This document shows positions 57,364 to 64,000 of a stretch of DNA of 64,000 bases, piece after piece. Under the pieces are notes generated by a model. It had not been told where the DNA came from. It saw only the letters and a list, made by a program, of their open reading frames with translations, and made no database searches. Source of the DNA: Amycolatopsis lexingtonensis (GTDB taxonomy: Bacteria; Actinomycetota; Actinomycetes; Mycobacteriales; Pseudonocardiaceae). The stretch is taken from the NCBI RefSeq assembly GCF_014873755.1, contig NZ_JADBEG010000001.1, positions 870,501 through 934,500 on the forward strand, written 5' to 3'. The position numbers and the translations under genes were made by a program. Within the stretch, counting starts at the first letter, position 1, and every line of letters begins with the position of its first letter.

Positions 57364-58818
57364 TCAGTGGTGCGCGGCGGCCGCCGGCGCCGTCCCCGGC
57401 TTCTTGGCGCGGATCAGCCAGGTGCCCGCGAAGGCGGCCAGCCCGATGCAGCCCGCCACCACGAACGCCGCGTGCAGGCCCGCAGCGTCCGGGCTGCCCG
57501 CCGTCTTGTCGTCGCTGCCGATCGTGGCCACGCTGACGAACACCGCGGTGCCGAGCGCGCCGGCGACCTGCTGGAGCGTCGAGAGGATCGCGCTGCCGTG
57601 GGAATACAGGTGCTCGGGCAGCACGCCGAGCGACTCGGTGAACAGCGGCGTCATCATCAGGCCGAGCCCGGCCATCAGCAGCACGTGGATCCCGATCACC
57701 GCGATCAGCGGCGAGTTCGGGCCCAGGATCGTGAACAACCACAGTGAGACGGCCATCGCGCCGGCGCCGGGGATGACCAGCGGGCGCGCGCCGACCTTGT
57801 CGAACAGCGCGCCGACCGGACGGCCCAGCAGACCGAGCACCAGCCCGCCGGGCAGCACGGCCAGTCCGCTGACGAACGTGCTCGTGTGCAGCACCGTCTG
57901 CAGGTAGAGCGGCAGCATGATCGCCGCCGCGCCGATCAGGCAGACGAACAGCAGCGCGGTGAGCACCAGCGAGACGACGAAGCTGCGGTGCGTGAACGGC
58001 CGCAGGTCCAGCAGCGCGCGGTCACGGCGTTGCAGCCGCAGCTGGCGCCAGGTGAACACCGCCAGCGAGACGACGCCGACGACGATCGGCACCCAGGCCG
58101 GCACCAGCGGCTCGACCCCGGCCTGTTCGCCGCCGGCGGACAGCCCGTACAGCACGCCGCCGAAACCGATCGCGGACAGCAGCACCGACGGCACGTCCAG
58201 CGGCACCCGGCGGCGTTCGCTGTCCAGCTTCAGCTGCAGCGCCCCGGCCACCAGCGCGGCGATCGACAGCGGCAGCACGATCCAGAACATCCAGCGCCAG
58301 CCCAGCGACGACAGCACGGCACCGCCGATGGTCGGCCCGATCGCGGGCGCGACCGCGATGACGATCGTGATGGTGCCCATGGTCGCGCCGCGCCGCTCAG
58401 GCGGCACGAGCCGCATCACCGACGTCATCAGCAGCGGCAGCATCACCGCCGTGCCGCACGCCTGCACCACGCGCCCGGTCATCAGCATCCCGAAGCCGGG
58501 CGCGAGCGCGCACAGCAGCGTGCCGAGGCTGAACGCCGAGAGCGAGAAGAGGAAGACCTGCCGCGGCGAGAAGCGCTCCAGCAGGAACCCGGTCGTGGGG
58601 ATGACGACGGCCATGGTCAGCAGGAACCCGCTGGTCAGCCACTGCACCGTCGTCGTCGGCACCCGGAGGTCGACGGTCAGGTCGCGCAGCGCGACGCTGA
58701 GGATCGTCTCGTTGAGGATCATCACGAACGCGGACAGGACGAGGACCCCGATGAGGAGCCCCGCTCGCACCGGAGCGCGGTTCAGGTCGGCGGGCGGACG
58801 GGAATCGGTGTCGGTCAT
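57364..58818 (-). CDS. MFS drug efflux transporter, DHA2 (14-helix) family
   Basis: A 484-residue membrane protein with about 14 hydrophobic helices. The family motifs are MILNETILSVALRDLT in helix 1, LTSGFLLTMAVVIPTTGFL in helix 2, and the motif C-like VIAVAPAIGPTIGGAVLSS in helix 5. It exports drugs or metabolites with proton exchange. The ATG at 58818 was chosen (MTDTDSRPPADLNRAPV); the frame stays open upstream without a good start. The stop is only 21 bases from the end of insertion sequence B. Confidence 0.88.
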   Translation of the reverse strand: MTDTDSRPPADLNRAPVRAGLLIGVLVLSAFVMILNETILSVALRDLTVDLRVPTTTVQWLTSGFLLTMAVVIPTTGFLLERFSPRQVFLFSLSAFSLGTLLCALAPGFGMLMTGRVVQACGTAVMLPLLMTSVMRLVPPERRGATMGTITIVIAVAPAIGPTIGGAVLSSLGWRWMFWIVLPLSIAALVAGALQLKLDSERRRVPLDVPSVLLSAIGFGGVLYGLSAGGEQAGVEPLVPAWVPIVVGVVSLAVFTWRQLRLQRRDRALLDLRPFTHRSFVVSLVLTALLFVCLIGAAAIMLPLYLQTVLHTSTFVSGLAVLPGGLVLGLLGRPVGALFDKVGARPLVIPGAGAMAVSLWLFTILGPNSPLIAVIGIHVLLMAGLGLMMTPLFTESLGVLPEHLYSHGSAILSTLQQVAGALGTAVFVSVATIGSDDKTAGSPDAAGLHAAFVVAGCIGLAAFAGTWLIRAKKPGTAPAAAAHH

Positions 58819-58955
58819 CGGGGCGGGAGCTCTCCTGGGTCGGCCGGCCCGGCGAAACCGCGGGCTGTCTTGTGCAGTCTGCCCGTTTCCGGCCCCCGGT
58901 GTCACGGCGATTTCCGCAGTGCAGCGGGTCACACCGCACGATGGAGGAGACCCCC

Positions 58956-58985
58956 GTGACGGGCCTTGAGAGCGTCCGATATGCT
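58956..58985 (+). promoter_or_regulatory. Probable promoter of the tRNA-Val genes
   Basis: GTGACG (58956-58961) and TATGCT (58980-58985) are 18 nt apart, with the tRNA beginning 24 bases after the -10. It resembles a housekeeping sigma promoter. Confidence 0.45.
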
Positions 58986-59009
58986 TCCGTCAGTACCAAG
59001 TTCCGCAGC

Positions 59010-59084
59010 GCGCGATTAGCTCAGCGGGAGAGCGCTTCCCTGACACGGAAGAGGTCACTGGTTCAATCCCAGTATCGCGCACCA
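59010..59084 (+). tRNA. tRNA-Val (anticodon GAC), CCA encoded
   Basis: A 75-base cloverleaf: acceptor GCGCGAT/ATCGCGC, D arm GCTC...GAGC, anticodon stem CTTCC/GGAAG with loop CTGACAC, T arm ACTGG-TTCAATC-CCAGT, and ACCA at the 3' end in the DNA. It reads GUC/GUU valine codons. Confidence 0.95.
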
Positions 59085-59121
59085 CGAAACCACCCCCGGA
59101 TTTCGTGGAAGTTGGTACCAC

Positions 59122-59193
59122 GGGCGATTAGCTCAGGGGGAGAGCGCTTCGTTCACACCGAAGAGGTCACTGGTTCGATCCCAGTATCGCCCA
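59122..59193 (+). tRNA. tRNA-Val (anticodon CAC), CCA not encoded
   Basis: A 72-base cloverleaf: acceptor GGGCGAT/ATCGCCC with discriminator A, anticodon stem CTTCG/CGAAG with loop TTCACAC, T arm ACTGG-TTCGATC-CCAGT. The next bases are CTCG, so CCA must be added. It reads GUG. It is 37 bases after the first tRNA and likely on the same transcript. Confidence 0.95.
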
Positions 59194-59200
59194 CTCGACA

Positions 59201-59233
59201 GCCCCGTTCGCTTCCGGCGAGCGGGGCCTTTTC
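59201..59233 (+). terminator. Terminator of the tRNA operon
   Basis: Stem GCCCCGTTCGC (59201-59211) and GCGAGCGGGGC (59217-59227) with one G-U pair and a 5-nt loop, followed by CTTTTCG. It lies 8 bases after the second tRNA. Confidence 0.8.
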
Positions 59234-59252
59234 GTTGGTCCACTTCGGACGG

Positions 59253-59849
59253 TCACAACAGCCTGCGCTGCAGCACGTCCGCGAGGACCGTGTCCACCAC
59301 CTTCGTGAGTTCGCGCTCGTCGAGCAGGACGCCCCGGCGGCTCGCGAACAGCAAGTGGCCGCCGCCGATCAAGGACAGGGCCAGGGAATCGACGTCCGCG
59401 TCCGCGGCGATGCGGCCTTGCTCGCGCTCGGCCTTCAGGTAGTCCGCGAGCATGGCGCGTGCTTCCACCAGAATGGGCAGGCCGTCACCCGGTCGGCGTA
59501 ACCGGGCGCGGAGTTCGTCGCGGAAGAACAGCAGGCTGACGAGCGCCACGGTCACCGGGTCGAACAGTTCCGTCAGGGTCGCGGCGACGTTTTCCGTGAC
59601 CCTTCGTGTTCCCGCGGTGGCCTCCAGGAGCGCGGCCTGGTCCTGGAGCCGGGCGATGCGCTCGCGGACCAGCTCCGCCAGGAAGTCGTCGAAGTCGGCG
59701 AAGTACCGGTGCAGCACGCCCTTGGCGACGTCCGCTTCGGTGGTGACCGCGCGGCTGGTCAGCGCGTTCGCGCCGTCGCGCAGCAGCACGCGTTCGGCGG
59801 CGGTGAACAGCTGCTGGCGCACGTCGCGCAGGTGGACCCCGGTCGGCAT
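59253..59849 (-). CDS. TetR-family transcriptional regulator
   Basis: A 198-residue TetR regulator. The N-terminal HTH is LFTAAERVLLRDGANALTSR followed by AVTTEADVAKGVLHRYFADF, and the C-terminal half is a ligand-binding helical domain. The ATG at 59849 is divergent from a methyltransferase gene. In the gap are two identical operator-like repeats, 20 bp apart, so it most likely represses that gene and itself. Confidence 0.87.
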   Translation of the reverse strand: MPTGVHLRDVRQQLFTAAERVLLRDGANALTSRAVTTEADVAKGVLHRYFADFDDFLAELVRERIARLQDQAALLEATAGTRRVTENVAATLTELFDPVTVALVSLLFFRDELRARLRRPGDGLPILVEARAMLADYLKAEREQGRIAADADVDSLALSLIGGGHLLFASRRGVLLDERELTKVVDTVLADVLQRRLL

Positions 59850-59894
59850 GACCCCATTCTCCGGTACGCCGGAGGCGAACGCGCATTGTCCGAG

Positions 59895-59928
59895 TGGGCG
59901 TTTGCCCATTAGAGTGGGCGCATGCCCA
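59895..59928. promoter_or_regulatory. Double TetR-type operator
   Basis: Two copies of TGGGC-N4-GCCCA, at 59895-59908 and 59915-59928, are spaced exactly 20 bp apart (two helical turns). The second covers the ATG of the methyltransferase at 59922. Both are preceded by GAG, giving GAGTGGGCG words. Confidence 0.6.
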
Positions 59929-60683
59929 CTCAACCGCATGAAGCACGCCGAATGGCCGAATCGTTCGGGACGGACGCCGAACGCTACGACCGCGCGCGCC
60001 CGCCGTACCCGGAAGAACTCGTGGCCGCGGTGCGCGCCGCGAGCCCCGGGCCGGACTTTCTCGACGTCGGCTGCGGAACCGGGATCGAGGCGCGGCAGCT
60101 GGCCGCCGCCGGGTGCCGGGTGCTCGGCGTCGACCCCGACGCGCGGATGGCCGCGTTCGCGCGGTCGCGGGGGACCGACGTCGAAGTCGCGACTTTCGAG
60201 GAGTGGGACCCGGCCGGGCGCACGTTCGACGCGGTCGTCGCGGGGCAGGCCTGGCACTGGGTCGACCCGGCCACCGGTCCGGCGAAGGCGGCGCGGGTGC
60301 TGCGGCCCGGCGGGCTGCTCGCCGTGTTCGCCCACGTCTTCCAGCCGCCCGCCGCGGTCGAGGCCGCGCTCAAAGCCGCCATGCCCGGCTCGCCGTTCGC
60401 CGCGGAATCGAGGAGCGCCGCCGAGCTGTACGAGGTGATGTTCACCGGGTTCGCCGACGGGATCCGGGCGTCGGGTGCCTTCGGCGCGCCGGAACTCCGG
60501 CGGTTCACCTGGGAAAAGCGGTACACGCGCGAGGAATGGCTGGACTTCCTGCCGACGACGGGCGGCCTGACGCGGCTGGAGCCGGACGCGCTGGCGGAGG
60601 TGCTGGCCGCCGTCGGCGCGGCGATCGACGAACCCTTCGTGCTGCCGTACACGACGCTGGCGGTGTTCGCGATGAAGTCTTGA
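59922..60683 (+). CDS. Class I SAM-dependent methyltransferase
   Basis: A 253-residue methyltransferase: MAESFGTDAERYDRARPPYP at the start of the domain, motif I FLDVGCGTGIEARQLAAAG near residues 46-64, motif II acidic loop VLGVDPDARM, and WHWVDPATGPAKAARVLRPG near residues 108-127. This is the UbiE/Methyltransf_11 type acting on small molecules. The ATG at 59922 lies inside the operator; a leaderless or very short leader mRNA is probable. Confidence 0.85.
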   Translation: MPTQPHEARRMAESFGTDAERYDRARPPYPEELVAAVRAASPGPDFLDVGCGTGIEARQLAAAGCRVLGVDPDARMAAFARSRGTDVEVATFEEWDPAGRTFDAVVAGQAWHWVDPATGPAKAARVLRPGGLLAVFAHVFQPPAAVEAALKAAMPGSPFAAESRSAAELYEVMFTGFADGIRASGAFGAPELRRFTWEKRYTREEWLDFLPTTGGLTRLEPDALAEVLAAVGAAIDEPFVLPYTTLAVFAMKS

Positions 60684-60691
60684 CAAAAAAA
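60680..60691 (+). promoter_or_regulatory. AT-rich promoter element before the DUF4287 gene
   Basis: TTGACA (60680-60685) overlaps a run of seven A (60685-60691) and the inverted words GACAA...TTGTC. It starts 1-2 bases inside the stop of the methyltransferase gene. A -10 around 60703-60708 (GAACTT) is weak. Confidence 0.4.
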
Positions 60692-60746
60692 GTTGTCGGT
60701 GAGAACTTGGGACGGTCACGACCTTTCGCCGACCCACGGAGTCCCC

Positions 60747-60998
60747 ATGTCCTTCCAGGCCTACCTCGACAACGCCGAGAAGCAGACCGGCATCACCCCG
60801 CGCGCCTTCCTCGACCTGGCGGCGGGTAAGAACCTCACGAAGCACGCCGAGATCGTCACGTGGCTGAAGACGGACCACGGCCTGGGTCACGGCCACGCGA
60901 CGGCGATCGCCCGCCTCGTGACGAAGGGGCCGGAGTTCGTGGCCGCGCACCACACCGACGGCGTGCTCCACCTCGACGGCCTGGCCGCCCGGACGTGA
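60747..60998 (+). CDS. DUF4287 domain protein
   Basis: An 83-residue protein, MSFQAYLDNAEKQTGITPRA, with the DUF4287 pattern PRAFLDLAAGKNLTKHAEIV and WLKTDHGLGHGHATAIARLV. The function is unknown; the domain is often fused to DUF5655. The ATG at 60747 has GGAG upstream; the in-frame start at 60693 lacks a ribosome site. Confidence 0.82.
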   Translation: MSFQAYLDNAEKQTGITPRAFLDLAAGKNLTKHAEIVTWLKTDHGLGHGHATAIARLVTKGPEFVAAHHTDGVLHLDGLAART

Positions 60999-61016
60999 TC
61001 CGGGCGGCCGGGCGGG

Positions 61017-61763
61017 TCATCCGATCGGGCCGAGGTACGTGCCACCCGAGACGTCGAGGGTGCGGCCGGTGACCCAGCGGCCGTCCGGCCCGGCGAGGAA
61101 CCCGACCACGTCGGCGACGTCTTCGGGCTCGCCGATCCGGCCGAGCGCGGTCATCGCGGTGAGCCCGGCCGCCGCTTCCGGGATCGCCAGCAGCTGCTCG
61201 GTCAGGTCGGTCCGGATCGGCCCGGGCGCGACCGTGTTGACCGTGATCCCGCGGTGCCCCAGCTCGTTCGCGAGCGTCGGGGCGAGCGCCTCGACGGCGG
61301 CTTTGCTGACGGTGTAGGCGATCTGGCTCGGCACCGCGATCCGCGAAGCCATCGAACCGACGGTGACGATCCGCCCGCCGTCGTTGAGCAGCGGGAGCAG
61401 CCGCCGGACCAGCAGGATCGGCGTCTTGACGTTGACCGCGAGCAGCTGGTCGAGCTCGGCCTCGGTCAGCTCGCCGATCGTGCTGTGCGAGCCGATGCCC
61501 GCGTTGTTCACGAGGACGTCGAGGCCGTCGACCGCCTCGCCGACCGCCTCGGCCAGCCGCTCGACGGCGCCGTCCTCGCCGAACCGGGCGAACACGGGGA
61601 AGGCGTGGCCACCCGCGTCCTCGATCAGCCCGACAGTCTCCTTCGCCGCGGCTTCGTTGCCGCCGTGGTGCACCGCGACGCGAGCGCCGTCCGCGGCGAG
61701 CCGGCGGGCGATCGCGCGGCCGATCCCGCGTGAAGCTCCGGTCACCAAAGCGTTCTTCGTCAT
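61017..61763 (-). CDS. Short-chain dehydrogenase/reductase (classical SDR)
   Basis: A 248-residue SDR. The cofactor motif TGASRGIG is at residues 8-15, NNAG near 90, the catalytic Ser in VGSMASR, and Tyr/Lys in AYTVSKAAVEAL near residues 153-164; the PGPIRTDLTE loop follows. It uses NAD(P)H on an unknown carbonyl or alcohol. It stands 111 bases upstream, on the same strand, of nothing else in the reading direction; the MFS gene on the same strand lies behind it, so the two may share a transcript. Confidence 0.88.
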   Translation of the reverse strand: MTKNALVTGASRGIGRAIARRLAADGARVAVHHGGNEAAAKETVGLIEDAGGHAFPVFARFGEDGAVERLAEAVGEAVDGLDVLVNNAGIGSHSTIGELTEAELDQLLAVNVKTPILLVRRLLPLLNDGGRIVTVGSMASRIAVPSQIAYTVSKAAVEALAPTLANELGHRGITVNTVAPGPIRTDLTEQLLAIPEAAAGLTAMTALGRIGEPEDVADVVGFLAGPDGRWVTGRTLDVSGGTYLGPIG

Positions 61764-61874
61764 GTCCGGCTCCTCCGGTCGGTCCGGGCCGTCCGTGGCC
61801 CGGTGCTGACCCGAGGTTTCCGCCCGCCGCTGACCGGACGCGCACCGTGCGCGAACGGCCCGGCGGGCGGCCGG

Positions 61875-63329
61875 TCAGCGGCCGGCCGCGGCGGCCGGTT
61901 CGGGACTCGCCGCCGCCGGCGTCGCGGGGACGCGCCGGGGCAGGAACGCGGCGACCGCCAGTGCGATCAGCGCCGCGGCCGAGCCCATCGCCAGCACCAG
62001 CCGGAACCCGTTCTGCGACGGCAGGCTCACCGGTCCGAAGGAGATGGTCAGCCGCGCGAGGACCAGCCCCGCCGTCGCGCTCGACACCGACGTGCCGATC
62101 GAGCGCATCAGCGTGTTGAGGCTGTTCGCCGCCGCGGTCTCCGAAACCGGGACCGCGCCCATCACCAGCGCCGGCATGGCGCCGTACGCCAGCCCGATGC
62201 CCGCGCCGATGACGCTCGACACCACCACGAGCTGCCAGGTCGCGCTCATCAGCCCGATGCCCAGCGCGTACCCGGCCGCGACGACGACCGCGCCGAGCAT
62301 CAGCGTCGTCTTCGGGCCGCGCGTGCGCGAAATGCGGGCCGACACCGGGGCCAGCGCCATCATCACCAGCCCCGACGGCGCCATCACCAGGCCCACCACC
62401 AGCATCGACTTGCCGAGGCCGTAGCCGGTCGCCGCCGGCAGCTGCAGGAGCTGGGGCAGGACCAGGGACATCGCGAACATCGCGAAGCCGAACACCGCCG
62501 ACGCGATGTTCGTCAGCAGCACCTGGCGCCGCGCGGTCGTGCGCAGGTCCACCAGCGGCTGCGCCGTCCGCAGTTCCCAGCGGCCCCACAGCAGCAGGAC
62601 GACGACCGCGACCGCGAACAGGCCCAGCGTCGCCGGGCTGCCCCAGCCCCAGTCGGCGCCCTTGGAAATCGCCAGCAGCAAGCACACCAGCGCGATCGAC
62701 AGCCCGGCCGCGCCCGGCACGTCGAAGCGGCCGCCGGTGCGGACGGGCGACTCCGGCACGAGCGCGACGACCAGGCCGACCACCACGAGCCCGAGCCCGG
62801 TCGCGGTCCAGAACAGCACGTGCCAGTCGGCGTTTTCCGCCAGCAGCGCCGCGGCGGGCAAACCGAGCGCGCCGCCGACGCCGAGGGACGCGCTCATCAG
62901 CGCCGTCGCCGACCCGAGCCGCTCGGCGGGCAGTTCGTCGCGCATGATGCTGATCCCGAGCGGGATGACGCCGGCCGCGAGGCCCTGCAGCGCCCGGCCG
63001 GCGACCATCGGCGCCAGGCTGTCGGACAGCGCGCCGATCGTCGAACCCGCGACCAGCGCGCCGAGGCTGAGCAGCAGCATCCGCCGCTTGCCGTACATGT
63101 CGCCGAGCCGCCCGACCGTCGGCGTCGCCACCGCGCCCGCGAGCAGGGTGGCGGTGATCGCCCAGGTGGCGTCGGCCGCGGACGCGTGCAGCAGCCCGGG
63201 CAGGGCCGGGATCAGCGGGATGACCAGCGTCTGCATCAGCGAGACGACGATGCCCGCGAAGGCGAGGACCCCCACGACGAGGTTCGCGCGCGACGGCGTC
63301 TCGCCGCCGGGGGTGGCTGGGTCGGGCAC
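61875..63329 (-). CDS. MFS efflux transporter, EmrB/QacA type
   Basis: A 484-residue, 14-helix major-facilitator protein. Helix 1 has VSLMQTLVIPLIPALPGLLH, the loop motif A is GRLGDMYGKRRMLLL near residues 71-85, and motif C is MSASLGVGGALGLPAAALLA. The start is GTG at 63329 with GGAGGAC upstream. It is divergent from a cytochrome P450, with an AT-rich 87-base gap between, so product export and oxidation may be co-regulated. Confidence 0.88.
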   Translation of the reverse strand: MPDPATPGGETPSRANLVVGVLAFAGIVVSLMQTLVIPLIPALPGLLHASAADATWAITATLLAGAVATPTVGRLGDMYGKRRMLLLSLGALVAGSTIGALSDSLAPMVAGRALQGLAAGVIPLGISIMRDELPAERLGSATALMSASLGVGGALGLPAAALLAENADWHVLFWTATGLGLVVVGLVVALVPESPVRTGGRFDVPGAAGLSIALVCLLLAISKGADWGWGSPATLGLFAVAVVVLLLWGRWELRTAQPLVDLRTTARRQVLLTNIASAVFGFAMFAMSLVLPQLLQLPAATGYGLGKSMLVVGLVMAPSGLVMMALAPVSARISRTRGPKTTLMLGAVVVAAGYALGIGLMSATWQLVVVSSVIGAGIGLAYGAMPALVMGAVPVSETAAANSLNTLMRSIGTSVSSATAGLVLARLTISFGPVSLPSQNGFRLVLAMGSAAALIALAVAAFLPRRVPATPAAASPEPAAAAGR

Positions 63330-63357
63330 GGGTCCTCCGTCGGGATGTCCGAATTAA

Positions 63358-63399
63358 ATCAGTCGCTTGACTTAGCGTAGCAGTCTTCGGTTGACTGAT
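63358..63399. promoter_or_regulatory. Divergent promoter region of the MFS and P450 genes
   Basis: An AT-rich 87-base gap contains TTGACT at 63367-63372 and 63391-63396, and an inverted pair ATCAGTC (63358-63364) / GACTGAT (63393-63399). The regulator is not in the window. Confidence 0.35.
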
Positions 63400-63416
63400 C
63401 ACGAACTGGAGGAACG

Positions 63417-64000
63417 ATGACGAGCACCGCCGAAATCCCCGGGTTCCCGATGGCGCGCGCCGCCGGGTGCCCGTTCGACCCGCCGCCCGCGGCCCGAGAA
63501 CTTCAGGCGGAGGCGCCGCTGGCGCGCGTCCGGCTGTGGGACGGCAGCACCCCGTGGCTGGTGACGCGCTACGCCGACCAGCGCGCGCTGCTGGCCGACC
63601 CGCGCGTCAGCGCCGACGTGACGCGTCCCGGCTACCCGAGCCCGGCGCCGCTGCCGAAGGGCGGCACCGGCATCAGCTTCATCCTGATGGACAACCCCGA
63701 GCACGCGCGGCTGCGCAAGATGGTGACCGCGCCGTTCACGATCCGCCGCGTCGCCGCCATGCGCCCGGCGGTGCAGAAGATCGTCGACGACCTGATCGAC
63801 GAACTGCTGGCCGGCCCGAAGCCGGTCGACCTCGTCGAGGCGTTCGCGCTGCCGGTGCCGTCACTGGTGATCTGCGAGCTGCTCGGCGTGCCCTACGCCG
63901 ACCACGACTTCTTCCAGGAGAACAGCAAGGTCATCATCCGGCGGGACGCGAAGCCGGAAGAACGCGCGGCCGGGCACCAGGCGCTCGTCGGCTACCTCGA
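63417..64000 (+). CDS. Cytochrome P450, 5' part
   Basis: The first 194 residues of a cytochrome P450. The N-terminal GFPMARAAGCPFDPPP is typical of bacterial soluble P450s, and the C-helix haem-propionate contact is in ILMDNPEHARLRKMVTAPFT near residues 90-109. Then follows helix D-E sequence up to the window edge. The haem cysteine, I-helix threonine and ExxR motif are beyond the window. The ATG at 63417 has GGAGG upstream. It is divergent from an efflux pump; the substrate is unknown. Confidence 0.9.
   Translation, partial: MTSTAEIPGFPMARAAGCPFDPPPAARELQAEAPLARVRLWDGSTPWLVTRYADQRALLADPRVSADVTRPGYPSPAPLPKGGTGISFILMDNPEHARLRKMVTAPFTIRRVAAMRPAVQKIVDDLIDELLAGPKPVDLVEAFALPVPSLVICELLGVPYADHDFFQENSKVIIRRDAKPEERAAGHQALVGYL

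Noticed and set aside
59895..59928. Site-specific attachment site downstream of the tRNA genes
   Set aside because: The repeats do not match the tRNA 3' ends and no integrase is present; an operator fits the position better.
63417..64000. Start of a natural-product gene cluster
   Set aside because: Only a partial P450, an SDR and an exporter are visible; no core biosynthetic enzyme is in the window.

Overview
The window is very GC-rich, densely coded DNA from an actinomycete, most likely Amycolatopsis or a close relative in the Pseudonocardiaceae. The reasons are the heavy use of GTG starts, GTGA/ATGA gene overlaps, actinobacterial families (DUF4383, PucR, FUSC, HemK2-CDGSH neighbourhoods), an N-acylamino-acid racemase that closely resembles the Amycolatopsis enzyme as I remember it, and dispersed intergenic palindromes. 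No rRNA, CRISPR array or replication origin was seen.

1-35.4 kb is a mosaic of short stress, redox and detoxification operons. It holds a four-gene DUF4383 operon, a FUSC membrane protein, a phosphate transporter with its DUF47 partner, a zinc alcohol dehydrogenase, a CocE-like hydrolase, an epimerase/FAD-oxidoreductase pair, a FAD-Rieske oxidoreductase, an ATP-grasp enzyme, a HemK2-type methyltransferase with CDGSH and haem-oxygenase-like proteins, two carboxylate-amine ligases around a STAS protein, a hemerythrin, an ArsR/SRPBCC pair and a WYL regulator with an epoxide hydrolase. More than a dozen of these units share a promoter pattern, GTTT, about 15 nt, then GGGTAT or a close variant. 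This is the signature of actinobacterial SigB/SigF-type stress sigma factors. I saw no such pattern in the second half of the window.

20.8-22.3 kb looks like a transposon-like element. It has inverted ends and a TAA duplication, and it carries a protein with four cold-shock domains beside a wrecked IS5-type transposase.

36.3-55.0 kb appears to be one long peptide/amino-acid locus. A PucR regulator and a secreted beta-propeller protein lead into amidohydrolase, M20 peptidase, GNAT protein, N-acylamino-acid racemase, two beta-lactamase-fold enzymes, a complete dipeptide ABC importer (with one permease-ATPase fusion) and a 1111-residue fusion of an S9 peptidase to a beta-lactamase-fold esterase. 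A system for importing and dismantling D- or N-acyl-amino-acid peptides, perhaps from cell walls or lactam-like compounds, is the reasonable inference.

55.2-57.4 kb holds two different IS5-type insertion sequences. Both are inserted directly after the same motif in tandem copies of one palindromic repeat, each with an ATT duplication.

57.4-64.0 kb holds an efflux pump, two tRNA-Val genes, a TetR/methyltransferase pair with a double operator, a DUF4287 protein, an SDR, a second efflux pump and the start of a cytochrome P450. Two genes (topoisomerase IB and an Orn/Lys/Arg decarboxylase-like enzyme) carry single frameshifts, which are either real pseudogenes or assembly errors.
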